Source: Prochilodus magdalenae (Eukaryota > Chordata > Actinopteri > Characiformes > Prochilodontidae). From it: a stretch of 64,000 nt of DNA. Under the pieces are notes generated by a model. It ran no database searches. It was not told the DNA's origin and worked only from the letters and a program-made list of their open reading frames with translations. The stretch covers positions 62,001 through 126,000 of the forward strand of contig JAMWET010005050.1 of the NCBI GenBank assembly GCA_024036415.1. The letters run 5' to 3'. The translations under genes were made by a program, and so were the position numbers. This document shows, piece by piece, positions 1 to 11,492 of this stretch; within the stretch, counting starts at the first letter, position 1; each line of letters opens with the position of its first letter.

Positions 1-185
1 GGACAGGTAGACTGCTGTCCCGGGAATGTCACTGCTGCACATTTAAGGTGGAACAGGGAAATCGACTAATGGAGTCCTGTGATACATGCAGCTTGAACAT
101 CGTCACACAGATCCTGCAGATGGTGCGGTAGAGGTGGAGGTTCTGAGCCACACCATTGCAGTCTTTGGTGATGTAGATGTTGGCA
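1..185 (-). mobile_element. Tc1-like transposon fragment (C-terminal transposase region), fused to a MITE
   Basis: Read on the minus strand this piece matches the fragments at 1,760-2,140 and 3,818-4,440: a block ending in the C-terminal transposase region (peptide like LQDLCDDVQAA) and then, after a jump, the part upstream of the first catalytic Asp (HHQRLQW). The catalytic core is missing between them. Its right edge runs into MITE sequence near 185, so this is a composite of two elements. It is non-coding now. The left edge is cut by the window. Confidence 0.7.
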
Positions 186-520
186 TGGATGAGCTATGGT
201 GTCTGACTGTCCATCTACAAGGTGGAGCAGCAAGGTAGGAGTGTCTAATAGAGTGGACAGTGAGTGGACACAGTGTCTCAACACTCCAGCGGCCCTGCTG
301 TGTCTGATCCACTCACACCAGCACCACCCACACTAACACACCACCACCACGTCAGTGTCACTGCAGTGCTGAGAATGATCCACCACCCACACCATACCTG
401 CTCTGTGGGGGTCCTGACCATTGAAGAACAGGGTAATACAGTACACAGAGAAACAGATGGACTACAGTCTGGACCTGTACACCTACAGAGTGTCCTGTAT
501 GGTCGGTGGAGCTGATGGAG
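186..520. mobile_element. Right half of an inverted-repeat MITE
   Basis: This stretch is nearly identical to the right part of the intact MITE at 11,510-12,193: part of the central loop (tgactgtccatctacaaggt), then the complete right arm from about 288 to 507 that contains gtcagtgtcactgcagtg and ends near gtgtcctgtat. The left arm is missing, replaced by the Tc1 fragment. No protein is encoded. Superfamily is unknown to me. Confidence 0.8.
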
Positions 521-639
521 GGGACAGTGGGTGTAGATACGTATACTCTGTGATGTATAGATGTAACGGCTAGTCCAGATAAGAGCCTTCCTCTCTGTCC
601 GGCCGGACCATGTCGATCTGGTGTTAAATATTCAGGGGT

Positions 640-1140
640 ATTGAAGTTCGCTCTATAGCAGCCGCTCTTACCGTGTGCGGTTCCCGCCGTTCACAGTGCC
701 GGTTCAGTGTTGAGGCAGGCAGAAGTGCGACCACACGCCGCGGGACACAGAGACCATGTCCTTATGTTGTCTGCTCTGAGCGGTTTAACCGCTCCACGCT
801 TTGTTCTCGGCGTCTCCCGCCAGCGGTTCTGACATCCCGAACCAGCACGGCAGGGTCGATAGGGATGCCTCAGAAGCATCAGGACGGGATCAGGACTCGA
901 CACCAGTCAAATCATCTCCCCTAAAAGCCGACACAGCCGCGTGCTTTGATATCAGCGCCTGCGATCGATAGCTGTGCCATGTCTGTGCAGTGTAGCCACG
1001 CTAAGGGCTCCGGAGACGAGCTCGGATCGGCCTGTTACGCGGTTTGAATGCACAATAACTCTCGGCACAGCAGCTGCAGCCGCGAGGCCACGGGCCAGAC
1101 CTGGCAAACGCGCGGAGCTGGAACCCGCTTAAATATGCAC
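640..1140. promoter_or_regulatory. CpG-island-like stretch
   Basis: A hand count of 661-1140 gives about 43 CpG in 480 bases at roughly 57% G+C, close to or above the number expected by chance, whereas most of the window is CpG-poor. It could mark an unmethylated promoter or a gene start outside the readable evidence. No TATA box, splice site or coding exon could be tied to it, so a regulatory role is only inferred. Confidence 0.4.
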
Positions 1141-1759
1141 GTTAGGGTGGTGCTGTAATTATTCTGGAGGTCTCCGGAGGCAGGGGAGGTCGTGATTTAG
1201 TGCCGTTTGGTCTTCAGCTTAAAAATCTACAAAGATAATCCTGTACAAGAGCCAGGAGTTACTGGCAGCACTAACCTGGAGAACTGGGCCTGCCTGGTGA
1301 ACAGGACCTGCTCTCGAACGTGAACGTGCCTGTCCTGAAGGAAGTGCCGAGTGATTGTCCAGCTTAAGCTTGTTGCTAGCATTTGCTAATTGTTGGTGAA
1401 AATGAATTGAGATTGGATTTCCTGTCGTCTGGAAAGTGAAGCTGGACAGGTAGACTTGGGTTTCAGATGGAACCGTTGTACCATTTAAGGTGGAACCCGA
1501 GAATGTTAGCCTTTTGGGAAAGCAGTTCTGAAGTTTTGGGCGGAGCTACTTATGTGGGGTGGGGGGGCCTCCCACTTGATGCAAGAAGGATGGTCAAATC
1601 TGAATCTTGGCAGCCCAAAAGGACTGAGTGGTCCGATTTTTGCCATATCCGGATTGTATCCAGATCGATTTTCCAAAACTGTGTCGGTGGTTCTAAAGTA
1701 TGATTCTAATGGGTTATTTGCATCTCAGTCTGGACGCTCAAGTGTCCTCTGAAATGTGA
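1141..1759. other. Intergenic, with a second copy of a short terminal repeat
   Basis: No gene seen. At 1,443-1,495 a block beginning ggacaggtagact and containing tttaaggtggaac repeats blocks at 1-50 and 1,765-1,817, which border the Tc1 fragments there. The rest is unrecognised. Confidence 0.5.
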
Positions 1760-2140
1760 AGCTGGACAGGTAGACTAATGTCCTGGAATGCAACTACTGC
1801 ATCACTTAAGGTGGAACAGGGAAATCCAACTAATGGAGTCCTGTGATAATCCATCCCATGCAGCTTGAACATCCTCACAAAGTTCCTGCAGATGGTGCGG
1901 TAGGGGTGGAGATGGAGGGACACCAGGTCTTCTGGACGTGTGACAACAGACTGTTCATCTTGGTGCTGACCACGGTGCCTCCACACACGGATTCGTTGGG
2001 CGTCTCCACCAAGACTAAAGCGGGACTCGTCACTGAAGATGACCCGCTGCCATTCTGAGTCCCTCCATGACAGTCTGGTACGACACCACTGCAGTGTTTG
2101 GTGACGGTGACGGGGGAGTCTATGGGGTGAATAGACGACA
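1760..2140 (-). mobile_element. Tc1-like transposon remnant, internally deleted
   Basis: On the minus strand the translation in one frame contains FSDESRFSLG-type sequence, the usual Tc1 region around the first catalytic Asp (here about 2,010-2,060), followed by RVWRHRGQHQDE. It then jumps to the C-terminal region (ELCEDVQAAWDGL type) at about 1,830-1,900. The segment that should hold the second Asp and the Glu of the DDE triad is absent. The same deletion junction is seen in the copy at 3,818-4,440. It cannot encode an active transposase. Confidence 0.75.
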
Positions 2141-2742
2141 CACAGAGGAGTGTGGGTCAGTATGGCTGTGGATTAGCGTTTGTGGATCTGTCCTGAGGAT
2201 CCTGAGGTTTGGTGGTTGTAAGGTAAAGGAGACAGTAGGGTTTGAGTCTATGGAGGAGACGAGGGAAGTAGGGATGAGGACAAACAGGTGAGTGTGGCTC
2301 AGACCAACATTGGATTTGTGCCCGGGGGGTCTGTCCTGAGATGGTGCATGTCTTAGTCCAGCAGAACTATCGTAGATGGCCGTGTACTTTTCCACTCCAT
2401 TCTCCAGTTCTTTTCAGGAACTGTAAGTCTGATCTAATGGCTGTATACAGGCACAACATTCCAGATCGGACTGAACATTCCGGAGTTGGAACGGTGTTGT
2501 AACAGTAGTGTGACTCACTGCACAGTCAGGAATGGCACTGTCTAAACAATGGCGGAAGTGAGAGAGATGATAAACACAGAACAGCTGGGGATAGCGGAGA
2601 GAGGAGACTCGGCACACCCAGTACTGACCGCACAGAGGGAGATGTGTGTGGAAGGAGACGTGTGTGGAGCGGGATGAGGAGAGGGGAAAATGTCCCAACT
2701 ACAAATGCATTAATGTAAAGATGGAGACTCAGAGAGCTGAGA
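2141..2742. other. Unrecognised intergenic sequence
   Basis: No gene, RNA or repeat family recognised. Short open frames on both strands have no domain and no continuation. Confidence 0.5.
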
Positions 2743-3150
2743 TGGATCAATGGTCAGGACCCCCACAGGACCCCCACAGAGCAGGTACTATGTGGGTGGT
2801 GGATCATTCTCAGCACTGCAGTGACACTGACGCAGCGGTGTGTGTGTTGTGCTGGTGTGAGTGGATCTGCTCTGTGGGGGTCCTGTGTGTTGTGCTGGTG
2901 TGAGTGGATCTGCTCTGTGGTGGTCCTGTGGGGGTCCTGTGTGTTGTGCTGGTGTGAGTGGATCTGCTCTGTGGGGGTCCTGTGTGTTGTGCTGGTGTGA
3001 GTGGACCTGCTCTGTGGGGGTCCTGTGGGGGTCCTGTGTGTTGTGCTGGTGTGAGTGGATCTGCTCTGTGGTGGTCCTGTGGGGGTCCTGACCATTGAAG
3101 CACAGGGCGATGCAGTATTCTGAGGAACAGATGGGCTACAGTGTACTGTG
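2743..3150. mobile_element. MITE copy with an internal 43-bp tandem expansion
   Basis: The left part (2,747-2,867) matches the left arm of the MITE at 11.5 kb and the right part (about 3,060-3,147) matches the outer part of its right arm. Between them, 2,839-3,090 holds about five tandem copies of a unit of about 43 bp that contains ttgtgctggtgtgagtggat and ctctgtgggggtcctg. Some copies carry an extra 11-19 bases. The central loop is gone. The long open frames across this stretch are by-products of the repeat. Confidence 0.8.
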
Positions 3151-3815
3151 TGTGTTGATGTGAGGAGGGAGACTCGGAGCTGAGGCGGATCCATATTCAG
3201 GTTTATTAATAGAAACGGGTCACAGAGGTGAAACAGCCGGAGGGTCAAAATCACAGAACCGGTCCAAACATTAGCAACAGCGTCAACATGCCAGAGGAGC
3301 AACCGACAGGAGTCCAAAACAACCCGAGCAGAAAGACGTGACCGACAGGGTATACAGCACCATCCACGGAGAAGAGCCCCAGAGTGCTGCACCCACAAGC
3401 TTCACAACCACAAGACACACGACAGGAAAATAAAAACAAGATGGAATACAAAACCGCTCTACCTGGAACTGCAGCCCAGCTCCTGCTCGGACAGAGAACG
3501 GCCCCTAGCTGATTTCTAAAATACCTCAGAGAGCAGGCAGGGTGCTCCATAGTCTGGGAGAAAAGCCCTCAGCTGCTCGATCCCCATGAGTCTTTAAACA
3601 GGAACCTGGAACAGACCGTAGATCAAACTTACTGGATCTCCGAGAACACGCTGAGGTAAATCAGCCACGGCCATATATACGCTCTGTAAGTACGAGAGAG
3701 AACCCTAAACCGGGTCCTATACCAAACCGGAATCCAGTGAAGGGTTATATGGGACCATCTGCTTCACCTACCAGGTAATCTAGCAGCTGTCCTTTGTAAA
3801 GACTCTGTTGGGAAG
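3151..3815. other. Unrecognised sequence, possibly a retroelement relic
   Basis: No gene seen. An A-rich minus-sense style stretch (gtttattaatagaaacgggt near 3,200, aaaataaaaacaag near 3,430) resembles non-coding parts of fish retroelements, but I cannot name a family. Confidence 0.3.
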
Positions 3816-4440
3816 GAAGATAAAGGTGAGCAGGATCAATAACTGGTGATAAATTTAGACTGATATGATCAATATTTATTGAGCTACACATACAGAAGTC
3901 TGTCTCTCAGTATGGCGTCGGGCCGCCGTGTTTGCTAACCCAACACGCCAGACGTCTCGGTATGGAGCTGTAGAGGTTCCTAATGGAGTCCTGTGATAAT
4001 CCATCCCATGCAGCTTGAACATCCTCACACAGTTCCTGCAGATGGTGCGGTAGGGGTGGAGGTGGAGGGACACCAGGCCTTCTGGACGTGTGACCACAGA
4101 CCGTTCATCTTGGTGCTGACCGCGGTGCCTCCACACACGGATTCGTTGGGCGTCTCCACCAAGACTAAAGCGGGACTCGTCACTGAAGATGACCCGCTGC
4201 CATTCTGAGTCACTCCATGACAGTCTGGTACGACACCACTGCAGTCTTTGGTGACGGTGACGTGGTGTTAAGGACAGTCGTGGTAATGATCTGTGTGCAT
4301 GTAGTCCTGCGTGGTGCAGCCGTCTGCCGATGGTGCTGCACTAACAGGAGGACTCATGGAGGACACCACTGCTCGCTGGAGGTCTGTAATGGTGGTGTTG
4401 GGTCAGTCAGGTACAGAGAGAAGACCCGTCCCTGCTTATG
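3816..4440 (-). mobile_element. Tc1-like transposon remnant with preserved 3' end
   Basis: Minus-strand reading gives, in order, a region like RRLHHAGLHAHRPL, then WQRVIFSDESRF with the first catalytic Asp (about 4,150-4,215), then RVWRHRGQHQDER, then a deletion, then ELCEDVQAAWDGL and a C-terminus like SIPRRLACWVSKHGG with a stop near 3,910. The deletion removes the second Asp and the Glu. The outer 3' end (from about 3,820, gataaaggtgagcaggatca) is shared exactly with the copy at 49,864, so that is likely the element boundary. Not active. Confidence 0.8.
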
Positions 4441-7400
4441 TCACCTGTGCGGCCGAGTGTGGAACTTGTCTTGGGCTCATGCACTCCCTCCCTCCTCTAG
4501 CCCTGTAGTGTATAGGATTAGTGGTAATCTCATCAGTCATGGGCTGGTGGTCACGGGTGGGTTAAATGCAGAGGTGTGCGGGTACACATGGTCAAAGAGT
4601 GGCTCGATTCTGTTCCGTATGCAGGCCGAGCTCAGACTGAAGGTGCAGTGCCACGTTGTTGTTCTCTGTGTCCTCTGCTACCACAGCTCATTCCTATTAG
4701 ACACATTAGGGCCTTATTGACAAGCTGAGGGACACGTGCAGCGGGACAGAATAAGAATGAGACTTGGAAATCAAAGCCTCGTGTCCGATTATCCTGTTTA
4801 TCGAACTGGCATGACATTTCCTACGGACAAAGTTTGTGCTCCGCAGCAGTGCCTGAATTTCCACCGGTGGCTCCGTGATGATTTAAATATCTCCATATCG
4901 GAGCTGCGCAGGCAGCATCATCGTTTGGTAAACACGGTGTAGGCTTCAGAACCTTATAACCACGTTCCTCTTTTTATTCCAGGGTCTTCAAATTGTGTTG
5001 GAAGGGTCACGGCAAATGGACCAGAATATAAAGTCATCGTTACAGGGGGTTGAAGAGTGTACCCACTGCTGCGTCTGACCTATGGACATGCTTACTCTCG
5101 GCCTATCCAACTGTCCAGGAGTGACGTAACTGGCCAGTTCCAGGACCGAACGTTCTCACGGACCCTCAGTTCAAAGGGCAGTCTCAGAACCTGTGAATCT
5201 TCTGTTCATTCAGCCTCCCATGCTAACACGTCCCGGTCTGAGCCTCTACTGAGGTAGGTTGGTAGGTTTGCGCCTTTCAAAAATGAAAATAAAGGACAGG
5301 GGGCATGGTCATGTGTGAGTGACGTGTTCACGGACATTTACGGAAATATGGAACAAATCGTGTCCCGTATTGGTTTAATACTGTATTTGGCAATACCGTA
5401 CTGCCAAATAAAGGACGATGCCGTATTGTATGGGACGGGTGACAACCCGTGCCTGAGGTTCTGTCTATCCAGCATGCAGCGGTCCTGTGTTCCTTGTTGT
5501 CCATGATGTTGTAACTGTGACACAGGGTTACACGTTTTGAGTTATTTTGTGGGTACATGTAACGGCATACTCTTGACACCAGAGGGCTACCTTGAGTCTG
5601 AGCTTTGGGGATTAGTACTTAGGAGAAGAAGTGAGCAGGCCCAGGTACCAGGTGCAATTTGTTTGCTGCTAGCATGGCTGATGGAACATTTTAAGCCCTT
5701 CATTGGGAAACCAAGGTGTTTTAAGTCCAATGTAAGTTGAACAGAGAAAATGTTTATATAGATGAACGGTATTTTTCTAAAATTGCTTTTGGTGTAATAT
5801 TTATGTTTTCTGTTTGTAGAAGGATTTTTTTTTATGTGTACTACCTTTCCTGCTTTGGGACTGCATGGACAATGAACAATAGAATGAAGGGTCTTGGACC
5901 ACCATCTTCATCTTTGTTGGACTTTTGATGTTGAGGACATTCACTGCTAAGCACCCTACCTGGCTTCAGACTGATCTGCAGGTCTGCAGGTAGGCGGAGT
6001 TACAGCTTTCACACCAATAAAAAAGTGGGCTCTATTGTTACTGAGCTAGCTGCTCTAGCTAACGTAAGCACCCATTACCAAAAGTCAAGCGAAGCATTTA
6101 CAGATCTAAACTAATCTGTGGGTTTGATTCGCTAGCATTAACTCGCTAGCTTTGCCTTCATAGCATGGAACACTCTATAAAACCCACAGTCTGACTCGGG
6201 GCGGGGGGGCCCCAATTAGGCCTTTTGTGGACACCCCCGTGTCAGCTAGGTTGGCTAGCTAGCTAACATTAGAGCCCACTAGCACTAAACTGTGTTCTTC
6301 ATTGGTGTGAGAACGGACTCACTCGGACTCTCGTCCTTCCATTTCCCACCACAGTCAAAGAGCGAGAGTGATCGCTGAGTGGCTTCTTTAGATCCCGATC
6401 TATTCAAACAATGAGAACCTCATCCAGCACAGGCTAGAACCCGGACATATGAGAATATAGAACTCACAGTCTTAGCAGGATTTTCACCCCTCCTGATGAT
6501 GCACAGGGATGTTTGAATACCCAGCTGCTTTGTGTGGACCACTGGGGTCAGATAGTTTGAAACGCGTTTGATTCGTTAGCTGGTGAACGCAGTAGGCGGA
6601 TGGCCAATAGCTGTGTATCCTGTATAGCACCAACACGCCCGGGTGAATGTCTGTGATCATGACTGTTGGGTCACTCTGGGCATGTTGGATAATCCCTGGC
6701 ATCCCTGGTTCATGTGAGTCTCTCAGACCCTTCATGTCACTCGTGTAGGACTCCTTCTATCTTCTGCCACCGGCAGCATGCTATAGTAGGATCCTAATGA
6801 CCGGTATGGCGCACCATACATCGGTAAGACCGTCCTGCTTCCTGGAGCCCTAGAATGCCCCTCTCTGACTTCACTTGCAAAGGATGCTACCGACACAACA
6901 GCGCGAGAGAATGAAAAGCAGACGCAACAGGATGACCTTAGTCAGTCAGGAACAGCGTTAAGGCCTATCGCGTGTGCGGTGTCTCACGGTGTCAAACCTA
7001 CATACCAAGTTTGGATCCCGTCGGTCGATTTCTTCTGGGTGCAGCTACTTGCGATGAAGAGTGTCAGATGCTCTGTACAGTGCATGCTGGGTATTGTAGT
7101 GAGTGAACTGCTTCACATCAGGGCTACTACCTTGCGCCACAGCATACCACAAAGCATGGCTGACGTATCCCCTGCTAGTGTTCGCCCCGAATGCCTTCAT
7201 GACTGAGCCGTCCCGGTTTTAGAAGCGCTGTGATGTTGTTGTTCAGACAGGGATGATAATTAGAGCCGACTGGAGCACGGCTTCCACAGATGGACCGTAT
7301 AAACGCCCTCGCTGGGCTGTTTGGATCGTTTTCTTCCTCTTTCTGTGTCAAGTGGCTGTTTTTATCTGTACCCTGTGCTTTTCCAGCATCGTTCTGTAAA

Positions 7401-7845
7401 TCGTCGTGTGCACAGAAGTGTAAATGTTGACAGGCACTTCAGCACATGATGGGCTAAGAGCGAGGTGCACCTTAAGAAGCTCATCAGAAGCACTCAAGGA
7501 ACCGGTTTGCTGGGGTTTAGGTGCCTGTAATGGATGGTGGAGGTGTCAAAGCTTGTTGGTGTTCTTCAGGGAATCAAGCTGGACACTTAAGCCACAACAG
7601 GAGTGTAAATATAAACACCTAGAGAAGTGATGGTGAGCAAAGGAATCGTTGGCTCCATTTCTTTGTGTTGAAATTGTCAGACGAATGATCAAACAAGATT
7701 TCCTGTGTTCTCAGAGACTCACAACATTGTTTCAACGATTTAAGGTTCATACCACATTAGAACAATCATCAGAGTCTTACGTTTGGTCAACTTATTAAAT
7801 CAGAATAAACATTGATGCATGTACAGTATTAGATCTTATAGATGT
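4441..7845. other. Long unrecognised intergenic stretch
   Basis: No gene, RNA or named repeat supported across about 3.4 kb. Near 5,340-5,450 the sequence has inverted echoes of the type cgtattg / caatacc, perhaps a small repeat. A G-run lies at 6,200-6,210. Short open frames show no domains. Confidence 0.45.
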
Positions 7846-8700
7846 ATGGACACTGTATTTCCAAAAGTATTCACTCACACACATATGAACTTGAGCTACA
7901 TCCCAGTCTTAATCCATAGGGTTTAATATGATGCTCCACCCTTTACAGCTACAACAGCTACAACTCTTCTGGGAATTCTTTCCACAAGGGTTAGGAATGT
8001 GTTTATGGGAATTTCTGACCATTCTTCCAGAAGTGCATCTGTGAGGTCAGACTCTGATGTTGGACGAGAAGACCTGGCTCTCAGTCTCCACTCTAATCCA
8101 TCCCAGAGGTGTTCTATCGGGTGGAGGTCAGGACCAGTCCAGTTCCTCCACCCCAGACTCGCTCCTCCATGTCTTTATGGAGCTTGCTCTGTGCACTGGT
8201 GTGCGGTCATGTTGGAACCGGAAGGGACCGTCCCCAAACTGTCCCACTGAGTGGGGAGCATGGAATGGTCCAGAGTCTCTTGGTCTGCTGAAGCATTAAG
8301 GGTTCCTCTCACTTGAACTAAGGGGCGGAGCCTAACTCCTGAACAACACCCCCACACCATAATCCCCCCTCCACCAAACTTTACACTCGGCACAGTGCAG
8401 TCAGACCAGTACCGTTCTCCTGGTACCGCCAAACCCAGACTCGTCCATCGGATCACCAGACGGAGAAGCGTGATTGGTCACTCTAGAGAACACGCCTCCA
8501 CTGCTCTAGATTCCAGGGGCGGAGCTTTACACCACTGCACTCCACGCTCTGCACTGCGCTTGGTGATGTAAGGCTGGGATGCAGCTGCTCGCCATGGAAA
8601 CCCATTCCATATAGCTCTACACACTGTTCCTGAGCTGATCTGAAGGACACATGAAGGTTGGAGGTCTGTAGTGATGGACTCTGTAGGAAGGTTCTAATTC
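7846..8700 (-). mobile_element. Decayed Tc1-like transposon, 3' half
   Basis: On the minus strand, between about 8,450 and 7,960, successive frames give [20 protein letters not shown], then [13 protein letters not shown], then HPIEHLWDGLEWRLRAR (the DDE Glu region, PIEHLW) and TLVERIPRRVVAVV. This is the classic order of the C-terminal half of fish Tc1 transposases. Frames are broken by indels and stops. The end near 7,855-7,880 (ccaaaagtattcactcac) resembles the terminal inverted repeat of this group. The N-terminal half is unrecognisable beyond about 8,650. Confidence 0.85.
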
Positions 8701-9414
8701 CACTGACAGTGGACTGTGGAATATTTAGTAGGAGGGAATTTCACCACTGGACTTGTAGCACAGGTGGATCCTATCACGGTACCACGCTGGAGTTCACTGA
8801 GCTCCTGAGAGCGACCCGTTCTCTCAGTGACGTCTGTAGGAGCAGCCTGCATGACTAGGTGCTTAGGTTTATACGCCTGTGGACATGGAAGTGACTGGAA
8901 CACAATAATACACAGGGTATTGAGTCGAAGAGCAGCTTAAAACGATTCTTAAGCTACTGTGTTATAGTATAAATCAAACTGTATATTGTTATTATATACA
9001 TCTCAAGCCAAACTAGTGGCACATCTAAGATGAAGGTGATACATACTAAATAAAAGTGGCCCAGTTACTGACCCCTGGGGAACACCATCTGTACCAGTAG
9101 GTGGGACTGCCTGTGTCCTGTTTGCTCTAACTGCCATTGATTGCACTCCAGCAAGCCCGGGAGATGCGCCGTGTTGAAAGCAGTCAGTCTAAACGAGGCG
9201 TTAAGATCCCTGACGTGTCTGAGAAGTACCAGCTCCATGCTGTGATTCCTCTTAAGGCTAGACTTAAAAGGGTCTAAGATGTACGAGGGTCTTAAAGACC
9301 CCACACTCCAATCCTCCGCCCAAGCTGTTTCTTGGGCCAGCTTATTAAAATAGGTGAGCATGTTCAGCATGACGTCATAACATGTGCTCTCAATAAACCA
9401 ATCACAACCCATCT
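8701..9414. other. Unrecognised intergenic sequence
   Basis: No supported gene. The minus strand at 9,065-9,448 is open for 127 codons (alternative-codon start) without any domain I know and without upstream or downstream exons. I treat it as chance. Confidence 0.4.
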
Positions 9415-9740
9415 TCCCAGTCAGCCTTAGAGTTCTAATCGGTCTCACCTGTCCCTCGTTACCTACCCTGTATATATACCGCTCCCTTTGGACTTTCCTT
9501 TGTGAGGCATTGCTGACTTGTTGACCTTCGATTGGGTCCCCTCCTTTGCTGTTTCTTGTCTCTCTGGTTTCCAGTTCTGGTTTTTGAGTCCTAACTCGTT
9601 TGCTGGCTCTGTTTGGTTCTGACCCTCACTGGTTCTCTGGTTCTTGGATTTGTTCTCTCCCCATCCGGTATGTTTGCTGGTTGCTGAGGCGGATTCCCCT
9701 GTTCGCTCTGCTCGTGTTGAGATTCTTGTAATTAGCACCA
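9415..9740 (+). repeat. Possible solo-LTR-like sequence
   Basis: A promoter-like tatatata at about 9,472 is followed by a T/C-rich, repetitive stretch (tggttctctggttcttgg), the composition of fish gypsy-type LTR or leader sequences. No flanking duplication, primer-binding site or polypurine tract could be shown, so the call is weak. Confidence 0.25.
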
Positions 9741-11492
9741 GATCGTTTTTTCAGAACTCAGTGCAGCAGGATGCTGTTTGTGTTGAGATGTGATGTTCTC
9801 TCCACCACAGAAGTGTACAGGTTTATGTTGTAGGTGAAGTGGGGTCTTCCAGTCTGGGTAAAGTACAATTTAAACCAGAGTATCTCCAAAAAGATCCCAC
9901 CACTGAATTCCATGATCCTCAGCTAACGGGCCTGACCATGTTTGTCCCGTTTCACCCAGTCATATACGGGTTATTGATAGTTATGTCGATATTGATATGT
10001 TCTTATAGGCTGGGTAAAGGCAGAACGCAGAACGCAGGGCAGGTGGGCTTATTTTATTTACGGGGATGTTCTCGGGGACTCCAGCCCCTCTGAAACCGCC
10101 ATGTCCGCTTCTGTTCTAAGGTACTGCTCACTCCTGGATCAGTAAAAGTTCCGGCTCCATTTAAAGTTCTAACCCTAACTAATAGCCACGCCCCCTCATG
10201 CATTCAGCCCCTCCTGCCTTTAAGTGTCAGTTGTCCTGGTGGCCCACACAATCTGATCAAAGTCTCTGGGGTCTGATTCAGCACAGGTGCTGTGGGGTGC
10301 CCTTGCTTTTATGGTGACCTTCCTGAGTCAACCCTTCTCTCGAAGGCGTGCTCTCGGCACAACAGCACCCTAAGCACACTCCTCTCTAGGTGTGCAGTCC
10401 TGCTCTGGCACTGGTGGGGAGCTGAACACCAGTTCCTTGAGGGTCCTCACTCTGGTGCTCCATTGGTATACCAGAACAGACACTGACGTGTTCATACCTG
10501 ATGCGCTGGCATGCCAGGTGACCACACACAGCTGTGGTGCAGGAAGCTGCTCTTTCCAGCACAGTGGGAATGGTGAGCAGAGGTCCGAACCCCATTGGTC
10601 CAAACCCCTTTGGGTACTTCCTGCATCATGCTTCCTTTGGCTAGTAAGCGACTGCAGCATGTTGGCGACACCGTGCAGACTGAACACGTTCGGGTTTTGA
10701 GGCGTGCCCTACGGAACGTCCCCAGTAGATGTGTACCAGCCTTGAGCGCTGCATGGGCAATGGCAGTAACAGCCTTCCTCTTTGCCTCATCGATGCTGAC
10801 GGGGATGCTGCTCGTGTGCACTTGGATGCCCTACCTCACCTCTGCTACTCCCTACATCAACCAGCTCCACTTGTCTGGAAGCCCAAGTGTGTGCAGTGGG
10901 TGGATGTGTGCCTTCTCCCTTTCACCAGCTCCAGCTGGGGTCTGTTGTCAAGCCTGTTAGCCTCACCACCTTCTGCTGAGCTCCGGAATCATTTATTTAG
11001 AGGTGCTGCTGTTGTCAGTCATTCGTTCATTTAACATGGTTAAACGTTAAAGGGGTCAAACTGACGGCGTAGGTAACAGGGTGGTTAAGCACGGAGGCTC
11101 GAGGAAGCGTTTACTTTGGCTCTCTGGGGTTAAATATCTAAATCTACCGCCATGTCTCCAGTGTACGACCCCGGTGATGCCGACTCGTATGCTGGTCACA
11201 CGCAGCATTCATTTAAGACAGCAAGACGGATGTTTGGAGTAAACGGAAAACGCTGCTCAAATAAAAACATGTTTCTCCTCGTTCCTGGAGAGAAGGTAGT
11301 CAGCAAGTCATTCGTCAATCGTACTGAGATTTCATATCCTGTACAGATCAATCAGAAACTTCACGGACGTCCTGGGACACTACGCTACCCCACCGTCCAG
11401 CAGAAAACTAATCCCATCAAAATAATGAAACAGAGTCGGAATTGGAGCCCAGAAATGCCTACTGGTGCATCTGCACTGCGTGGGAATGACTT
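9741..11492. other. Unrecognised intergenic sequence with overlapping open frames
   Basis: No named repeat. The region 10,370-10,960 is open in several frames of both strands (102-121 codons), which reflects few stop codons rather than a recognised protein. At 11,152 an ATG in a fair Kozak setting (G at -3) opens about 114 codons before running into the MITE. No domain is seen. Confidence 0.4.

Noticed and set aside
2754..3398. 214-codon minus-strand frame with a repeated SRSTHTSTTH peptide
   Set aside because: The peptide repeat is the 43-bp expansion inside the MITE.
4217..4720. 167-codon plus-strand frame
   Set aside because: It runs antisense through the Tc1 remnant for its first part and has no domain afterwards.
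9065..9448. 127-codon minus-strand frame
   Set aside because: Starts at a non-ATG codon, no domain, no neighbours.
10370..10960. Several overlapping 100-120-codon frames on both strands
   Set aside because: Open in too many frames at once to be evidence for one protein; no family recognised.
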